From assembly GCA_002402375.1 (NCBI GenBank), contig DHFT01000020.1, positions 1 to 8,292 of the forward strand: 8,292 bases of DNA, given 5' to 3'. This DNA comes from Elusimicrobia bacterium UBA4817 (GTDB lineage Bacteria; Elusimicrobiota; UBA8919). Below the pieces are notes generated by a model, which was given only the letters and a program-made list of their open reading frames with translations, did no database searches and was not told the DNA's origin. Both the position numbers and the translations under genes were made by a program. Of this stretch, positions 5,181 to 8,292 are shown piece by piece. Positions within the stretch are counted from its first letter, which is position 1. The number at the start of each line of letters is the position of its first letter.

Positions 5181-5325
5181 TCGCTCGCAAGTAAATTTGT
5201 CGGAAACGCCCCTAAAGGGACTTCCTTCGGTCGCTCACCGACCACCCTGTCGGATTTCGCTCTGTTCGTCGCTCTTGGAAGCGTAGTCGCTCCTCAAGGT
5301 TCCTTACAAATTTCTTGCTCGCTCC
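5181..5325. repeat. Inverted-repeat element between rpsI and the cyclase (copy 2)
   Basis: It starts with TCGCTCGCAAGTAAATTT (5181-5198), matching copy 1 at 16 of 18 positions. GCAAG, a bulged T, then AAATTTGT (5187-5200) pairs with ACAAATTTCTTGC (5306-5318). Where the arms differ from copy 1, both sides have changed together and the same T is bulged. CGCTC or TCGCTC motifs recur through the interior, and a small TCGGT/ACCGA hairpin lies around 5228-5242. It starts at the base after the rpsI stop and ends about 10 bp before the cyclase ATG. No gene, promoter or conventional terminator is seen in this gap. Confidence 0.7.
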
Positions 5326-5335
5326 TGATAATAAA

Positions 5336-7099
5336 ATGAAGAAAAAAACAATCGGGTATCTGCTCGGCATATCGGCGATTCTTATAATTCTGGTTCTCAA
5401 TTTTTTGGGCATATTTGAGTTGCTTGAAGATAAATCCTACGATTTCCGTCTGAAATTAAGGGGTCAAAAAAATCCCACCGGAGAAATAATAATTGCCGCG
5501 GTTGACGAAGAAAGTTTGGAAAAACTCGGAAGATGGCCATGGGACAGAAGCGTTCACGCAAAGTTGATAGAAAAATTGATTCAATCCGACGTTAAAATAA
5601 TCGGGTTTGATGTTTTGTTCATTGAAAAAAGCAACCCGCAGAGCGATGCTAAATTGTCTGATGCGATGATGAAAGCGCATCGCTGCGTTAATGAAATTTT
5701 ATTTGAAGTTGTAAAGGGCGTAGCGGTAAAATCCAAACCGCCGCTTGAAAGTATCATAAAAAATTCGCTGCTTCTCGGCTCGCCCAACATTTTCCCTGAA
5801 ACCGACGGCGTCGTCCGAAAAATGAAGCCGGTTATAGAATATCAGGGGACACTATACCCCCATATTTCGGTAGCAATCGCTTCCGCGTATCTAAATAAAC
5901 CGTGGCAGGATTTGGTGAAAAATCTTTCGCTGGACCGCCGCGGCGAGATGCTGATAAATTATTGCGGCGAGTTTGAGACATTCAGATATGTTTCATATTC
6001 CAAAATTATTGACGGTGATATTGACGCCGAACTTTTAAAAAACAAAATTGTTTTAATCGGATATGCGTCGGCGGGTCTCGGCGACAGACATGTTACTCCT
6101 TTTTCTCCGGCAATGCCGGGAATAGAAACGATTGCGAATAACATCAACGCATTTATTAATTCGGATTTTATTTCGTATCCGAATGCGTGGACGGGTTTTT
6201 TATCCGTTGTGAGCGTCGGCTTAATTTTAACATTTTTTCTGCCGAAATTTTCGCCGTGGAAGTCAACGCTTTTAACAATTTTTATTTTTATTTTTTGGTC
6301 TTTTATATGCAATTATTATTTTGCCGAAAGAAAAGTATGGCTTGAGTATATACCGACGGCATTTCTCGTCATTTTCTCGTATATTTCAATAACATCGTGG
6401 CGGTTTATTACCGAAGAAAAGGAAAAAAGATGGCTTAAAAAGGCGTTCGGACAGTATCTTTCCCCGCTCGTCATCAACGAACTTCAGAAAAATCCGGATG
6501 CCCTCACCCTCGGCGGCAAAAGGGCCGAGTTGTCCGTTCTATTCTCGGACATCCGTGGATTTACGACAATTTCCGAGGCATCCACGCCGGAGGAAGTCGT
6601 CGCATTGTTAAATGAATATCTCACAAAAATGACGGAGGTGGTTTTTAAGTATGAGGGCACACTTGACAAATTTATCGGCGATGCGGTGATGGCTTTTTGG
6701 AATGCGCCTCTTCCGCAGAACGACCACGCAAAAAGAGCCGTTTTCTGCGCTATTGATATGATGGACGAATTGGCGAAACTTCAACAAAAATGGCGCGACG
6801 AAAAACGACCGATTATAGACATCGGCATCGGCGTAAATACCGGCGATATGGTCGTCGGGAATATGGGTTCCGTTGAAAGAATGGACTATACGGTTATCGG
6901 CGATAATGTAAATCTCGGCGCCCGGCTTGAATCTCTTAATAAAGAATTCAAAACGCACATAATTATTTCGGAGTCAACATATCAGTATGTGAAGGACCTT
7001 GTAAAAACAAAGCCGCTCGGCACAACAAAAGTTAAGGGCAAGGAAAAACCGGTGGAGATTTTTGAAGTGATAGAGAGGCAGGTAGAAGGTAAGGGGTAG
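5336..7099 (+). CDS. CHASE2-domain class III adenylate cyclase
   Basis: This 587-aa membrane protein probably makes cAMP from ATP in response to an extracytoplasmic signal. There is an N-terminal membrane segment at about residues 8-28, then an extracytoplasmic CHASE2 sensor at about 30-280 (VDEESLEKLGRWPWDR is typical). Three membrane segments follow at about 285-304, 309-330 and 336-358, and a cytosolic cyclase domain at about 395-575. Catalytic residues are complete: metal-binding Asp405 (FSDIRGF) and Asp449 (FIGDAVMAFW), purine-selecting Lys445 and Asp523 (TVIGD), and Asn526 and Arg530 for the transition state. The Lys/Asp pair favours ATP over GTP. Start ATG 5336 has no Shine-Dalgarno; the open frame extends to a TTG at 5315 within the repeat element, which I reject. 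The last few codons and the stop lie in a 7-bp repeat. Confidence 0.92.
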   Translation: MKKKTIGYLLGISAILIILVLNFLGIFELLEDKSYDFRLKLRGQKNPTGEIIIAAVDEESLEKLGRWPWDRSVHAKLIEKLIQSDVKIIGFDVLFIEKSNPQSDAKLSDAMMKAHRCVNEILFEVVKGVAVKSKPPLESIIKNSLLLGSPNIFPETDGVVRKMKPVIEYQGTLYPHISVAIASAYLNKPWQDLVKNLSLDRRGEMLINYCGEFETFRYVSYSKIIDGDIDAELLKNKIVLIGYASAGLGDRHVTPFSPAMPGIETIANNINAFINSDFISYPNAWTGFLSVVSVGLILTFFLPKFSPWKSTLLTIFIFIFWSFICNYYFAERKVWLEYIPTAFLVIFSYISITSWRFITEEKEKRWLKKAFGQYLSPLVINELQKNPDALTLGGKRAELSVLFSDIRGFTTISEASTPEEVVALLNEYLTKMTEVVFKYEGTLDKFIGDAVMAFWNAPLPQNDHAKRAVFCAIDMMDELAKLQQKWRDEKRPIIDIGIGVNTGDMVVGNMGSVERMDYTVIGDNVNLGARLESLNKEFKTHIIISESTYQYVKDLVKTKPLGTTKVKGKEKPVEIFEVIERQVEGKG

Positions 7100-7110
7100 A
7101 AGGTAGAAGG
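7081..7110. repeat. GGTAGAA heptanucleotide repeat spanning the cyclase stop codon
   Basis: Four 7-bp units run from 7081 to 7108 (GGTAGAA, GGTAAGG, GGTAGAA, GGTAGAA) plus GG. The TAG at 7097-7099, inside the third unit, is the cyclase stop codon, so the repeat encodes the last residues (VEGKG) and ends the protein. The last unit plus G (7102-7109) forms an 8-bp hairpin with CTTCTACC (7125-7132). Confidence 0.88.
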
Positions 7111-7123
7111 AAAGACAAAAAAA

Positions 7124-7154
7124 TCTTCTACCGTTTATCGTTTACCGTTTACCG
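7124..7154. repeat. CCGTTTA heptanucleotide repeat upstream of the DUF3307 gene
   Basis: Four 7-bp units run from 7124 to 7151 (TCTTCTA, CCGTTTA, TCGTTTA, CCGTTTA) followed by CCG. The first carries the complement of the GGTAGAA family upstream, so two heptamer arrays face each other across a 15-nt loop. The resulting 8-bp stem (7102-7109 with 7125-7132) could act as a weak terminator or RNA-stabilising hairpin, but the A-run lies in the loop, not after the stem. Confidence 0.82.
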
Positions 7155-7170
7155 CCGTTAAGGTGTTAAT

Positions 7171-7854
7171 ATGTATTTTTTTTGGCGATTGCTTTTAGCA
7201 CATCTTCTGGCTGATTTCACTTTTCAGACGGATAGAATCGCGAAATGGAAAAGAGAAGATATTTCCGGCATATTTTTTCATGTTCTTATATTTTTATTTT
7301 TTGCGGTTGCGATAAATTACCAGTATCTTCCGCAGCACAATTTTGCGCTCGCGTTGTTAATTCTAGCCGCAACGCATGTTATTGAAGACCAGTGGCGGGT
7401 GTTCAGCATAAACAGATATAATTCGCCGGACAACCTGATGTTTTTTTTGTGGGACCAGTTTGTTCACATTTTACTTATTTTTGTATTCGCCCCGGAAAAT
7501 CCCGCCGGCGTCAAAACGGAGAAATGGGTTTTTATTTTGATAATATTTGTGCTGGCCGCCCAGTTTTCTACCGTTTTGATTTACTTCGTTAAAAAATTAT
7601 TTTATAACGATGCGGGAATCATTACTCAGGAAAAATATCACGGCATCGCCGAGCGGATTCTTATTGTTACCTGCTTTATAATTCCCGGAAAATGGTACTG
7701 GTTCATACTTCCGTGTGCGGTACTGCTTGTAATAGTTGAGCGGTTCTCTCTGAAAAAAACGGACAACGACCTTGATTTTTCCGCTTTCAATATAATTACC
7801 TCAAATGTCATAGCGGTAATTTTAAGCATCACCGCCCGGAGCGTGTGGTATTAG
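7171..7854 (+). CDS. DUF3307-family multi-pass membrane protein
   Basis: This 227-aa protein begins with the DUF3307 signature: a short helix ending HLLADFTFQTD (residues 11-21) followed by Lys25. ATHVIEDQW at 67-75 and WDQFVHI at 94-100 add further conserved His/Asp/Gln residues. About six hydrophobic segments are visible, near 33-50, 57-70, 92-107, 118-140, 162-190 and 205-222. The family has no established function. The conserved charged residues in membrane segments hint at an enzyme or transporter, but that is inference. ATG 7171 has AAGGTG (7160-7165) 5 nt upstream. The stop lies 2 nt before the tRNA, which suggests cotranscription and release by tRNA processing. Confidence 0.8.
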   Translation: MYFFWRLLLAHLLADFTFQTDRIAKWKREDISGIFFHVLIFLFFAVAINYQYLPQHNFALALLILAATHVIEDQWRVFSINRYNSPDNLMFFLWDQFVHILLIFVFAPENPAGVKTEKWVFILIIFVLAAQFSTVLIYFVKKLFYNDAGIITQEKYHGIAERILIVTCFIIPGKWYWFILPCAVLLVIVERFSLKKTDNDLDFSAFNIITSNVIAVILSITARSVWY

Positions 7855-7856
7855 TT

Positions 7857-7930
7857 GCGTCGTTAGCTCAACTGGATAGAGCATTCGGCTACGAACCGAA
7901 AGGTTGCAGGTTCAACTCCTGCACGACGCG
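7857..7930 (+). tRNA. tRNA-Arg (anticodon ACG)
   Basis: A complete cloverleaf is visible: acceptor GCGTCGT (7857-7863) with ACGACGC (7923-7929), D stem GCTC/GAGC, anticodon stem TTCGG/CCGAA with loop CTACGAA, and T stem GCAGG/CCTGC with loop TTCAACT. The anticodon ACG at 7891-7893 reads arginine CGN codons after A34 is changed to inosine by TadA. G7930 is the discriminator base, and CCA is not encoded. The gene is squeezed between the DUF3307 stop (2 nt) and the next gene (25 nt), so it is probably cut from a polycistronic transcript. Confidence 0.97.
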
Positions 7931-7955
7931 GATAATTTCAATATTGGAGATATTT

Positions 7956-8234
7956 ATGTTTATTTTAATAGTGATGTTTGTTGCGGCTATTTTTGCGGTT
8001 GTAATTGCTATACAAAATGCCGTTCCGGTGTCGGTAACATTTTTATTTTGGAAGTTTGAAAATGTTTCATTGGCATTAGCGTTGCTTGTGTCGTTTGCGA
8101 TGGGTTTAATAATAAGTATATTTATTATAATTCCCGCCTCCATAAAAAAAAAGTTAATGATTTCAAGTCAGCAGAAAATAATCAAGGATTTAGAAAAAGA
8201 TTTGCAGAAAAAAGAACAGGCATCAAAACAGTAA
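7956..8234 (+). CDS. LapA-like small membrane protein (DUF1049-type)
   Basis: This 92-aa protein has two membrane segments, at about residues 1-20 and 31-55, separated by a QNAVPVSVTFLFWKFENVSL stretch. That layout and the NxxPVxVxFLFW pattern are typical of the LapA domain. A charged C-terminal coiled-coil-like tail follows (IIKDLEKDLQKKEQ). In Gram-negative bacteria LapA/LapB-type proteins help control lipopolysaccharide synthesis, but a LapA domain alone does not prove that role here. The start is ATG 7956, with a GGAGA site 6 nt upstream. The open frame continues back to 7845 through the tRNA, which is not coding. The remaining 58 bp to the window end hold no recognisable gene. Confidence 0.82.
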   Translation: MFILIVMFVAAIFAVVIAIQNAVPVSVTFLFWKFENVSLALALLVSFAMGLIISIFIIIPASIKKKLMISSQQKIIKDLEKDLQKKEQASKQ

Positions 8235-8292
8235 AGTTTTTTGATTGAAGGAAGTGCCAAGGCGTCGGGGAGATTCCCTATTAGAAGTCAAG

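Noticed and set aside
4241..5325. Composite transposon carrying rplM-rpsI
   Set aside because: The flanking elements are direct copies but no transposase exists and no target duplication is visible. The genes are core and in normal order.
5315..5335. Upstream TTG start of the cyclase
   Set aside because: The seven added residues come from the right end of the repeat element, and ATG 5336 directly precedes the membrane segment.
7845..7955. N-terminal extension of the LapA-like protein reading through the tRNA
   Set aside because: The peptide is simply the translated tRNA-Arg. The cloverleaf is complete, and ATG 7956 has its own ribosome site.

Overview
The window reads as chromosomal DNA of an A/T-rich (roughly 40% G+C by eye), Gram-negative-type bacterium. 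It looks like an uncultivated lineage (Omnitrophota, Elusimicrobiota or Desulfobacterota-like is a guess only). The hints are an exported nuclease-TPR protein, a PilZ protein, an orphan membrane HAMP protein, a CHASE2 adenylate cyclase, and many dispersed palindromic or tandem repeats between and inside genes. All recognisable genes lie on the + strand. I see no transposase, integrase, phage gene, CRISPR array or defence cassette.

Layout. (1) 1-1380: two hairpin-forming repeats, then a PilZ-domain protein overlapping a secreted nuclease-TPR gene that ends at a palindromic terminator-like hairpin. (2) 1381-1943: a regulatory-looking gap and a small TM-HAMP protein with a strong Shine-Dalgarno. 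(3) 1944-2157: a gap filled by a nested repeat rich in CACGAA and ACAGAA units. (4) 2158-4211: an NAD-dependent epimerase/dehydratase translationally coupled (ATGA overlap) to asd. (5) 4212-5180: a near-consensus promoter directly after the asd stop, a leader occupied by an inverted-repeat element, then rplM-rpsI. (6) 5181-7099: a second copy of that element, then a CHASE2/class III adenylate cyclase. (7) 7100-8292: heptanucleotide repeats, a DUF3307 membrane protein, tRNA-Arg(ACG) and a LapA-like membrane protein.

The genes are mostly ordinary housekeeping (lysine/threonine/methionine precursor synthesis, ribosomal proteins L13 and S9, a tRNA) plus second-messenger signalling (a cAMP-forming enzyme and a likely c-di-GMP binder). 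The unusual layer is the repeats. At least five kinds are present, and three of them are read as protein or carry gene ends: a 60-bp palindromic insertion within the epimerase, bounded by an 8-bp direct repeat and exactly in frame; a 7-bp tandem repeat coding for residues 64-73 of Asd; and a 7-bp tandem repeat that supplies the stop codon of the cyclase. Two related elements flank rplM-rpsI, and their arms differ in sequence but have compensating changes, which suggests a conserved fold.
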